This document shows positions 6,313 to 6,450 of a stretch of DNA of 6,450 nucleotides, one piece after another. The stretch's first letter is position 1. Each line of letters begins with the position of its first letter. Source of the stretch: Gammaproteobacteria bacterium (GTDB taxonomy: Bacteria > Pseudomonadota > Gammaproteobacteria > Tenderiales > Tenderiaceae). Under the pieces are notes generated by a model. It did not search any database and was not told where the DNA came from. It worked only from the letters and a program-made list of their open reading frames with translations. The DNA lies in contig JAJRWO010000047.1 in NCBI GenBank assembly GCA_024276775.1, positions 1 through 6,450 of the forward strand, written 5' to 3'. Made by a program: the position numbers and the translations under genes.

Positions 6313-6450
6313 ATACCCAAAGCGTTTTAAATTTAGGAGTAATTGTGTCCTTCAAAGCCACCACCTAGCAACGAAAATAATTCATCGGCGAAATTATCTA
6401 TTTTTTGAAAAAACTTTATTGAGGCCTTTCGAAATTCAGCCAGATTTTCG
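6310..6450 (-). mobile_element. Right end of a probable IS630-family insertion sequence
   Basis: The region is AT-rich compared with the transporter next to it. It contains the end of a transposase-like frame followed by about 20 bases up to the point where MFS homology resumes. The left limit is approximate. The sequence ATATACCCAAAGCG (6311-6324) is the candidate element terminus, with TA at 6312-6313 or 6314-6315 as a candidate target dinucleotide, because IS630-family elements duplicate TA. The other end, and so the terminal inverted repeat, is outside the window. The family call is an inference. Confidence 0.5.
6333..6450 (-). CDS. C-terminal end of a probable IS630-type transposase (cut by window edge)
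   Basis: A minus-strand frame enters from the right edge and runs 38 codons to a TAA at 6335-6333. The visible tail includes FRKASIKFFQKIDNF and ADELFSLLGGGFEG. Its pattern (F-x2-A-x3-FF-x-I, then DEL-x-SLL-x3-F) matches my recollection of the C-terminus of one IS630 branch of DDE transposases, just after the catalytic domain. The catalytic DDE residues are outside the window, so the assignment rests on this short tail and on the context of a transporter interrupted at this point. If correct, the enzyme would catalyse cut-and-paste transposition into TA sites. It reads in the same direction as the transporter it interrupts. It could instead be the end of an unrelated protein. Confidence 0.5.
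   Translation of the reverse strand, partial: ENLAEFRKASIKFFQKIDNFADELFSLLGGGFEGHNYS

Noticed and set aside
6116..6364. An 82-codon minus-strand open frame overlapping the transporter start
   Set aside because: It lies out of frame with both the transporter and the transposase-like tail, and its low-complexity G/V/Y/S composition suggests a shadow.

Overview
The window is a conserved housekeeping segment of a gammaproteobacterial chromosome, and every gene in it reads on the minus strand. The evidence is the order tRNA genes - tig - clpP - clpX - lon, together with protein lengths matching the E. coli members (trigger factor 432 aa, ClpP 207 aa). The tRNA order Pro-Arg-His upstream of tig recalls pseudomonads more than Enterobacterales. 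GC content is moderate. I cannot name a genus from the sequence.

Layout in the direction of transcription (right to left). The right edge holds the last 38 codons of an open frame resembling the C-terminus of an IS630-type transposase. It abuts an MFS transporter gene that lacks its first third, so the gene looks disrupted by insertion. A strong sigma70-type promoter (5469-5497) then drives a tRNA operon: Pro(UGG), Arg(UCU), His(GUG), Lys(CUU). A 224-base spacer carries an imperfect hairpin and a second promoter with a perfect TATAAT, placed just before tRNA-Leu(UAG). Trigger factor (tig) follows with no visible terminator in between. A textbook intrinsic terminator ends tig. After it come clpP and clpX, 65 bases apart, then a GC-rich hairpin without a U tract, then the first 355 codons of lon, cut by the window edge just before its Walker A motif.

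The protein genes form one proteostasis module. Trigger factor receives nascent chains at the ribosome exit tunnel. ClpX unfolds tagged substrates and feeds them to the ClpP peptidase. Lon degrades misfolded and regulatory proteins. I found no previously undescribed system here. The points worth a second look are the interrupted transporter and the insertion-sequence end, the likely tRNA-Leu/tig co-transcription, the terminator separating tig from clpPX, and the CUU lysine tRNA.
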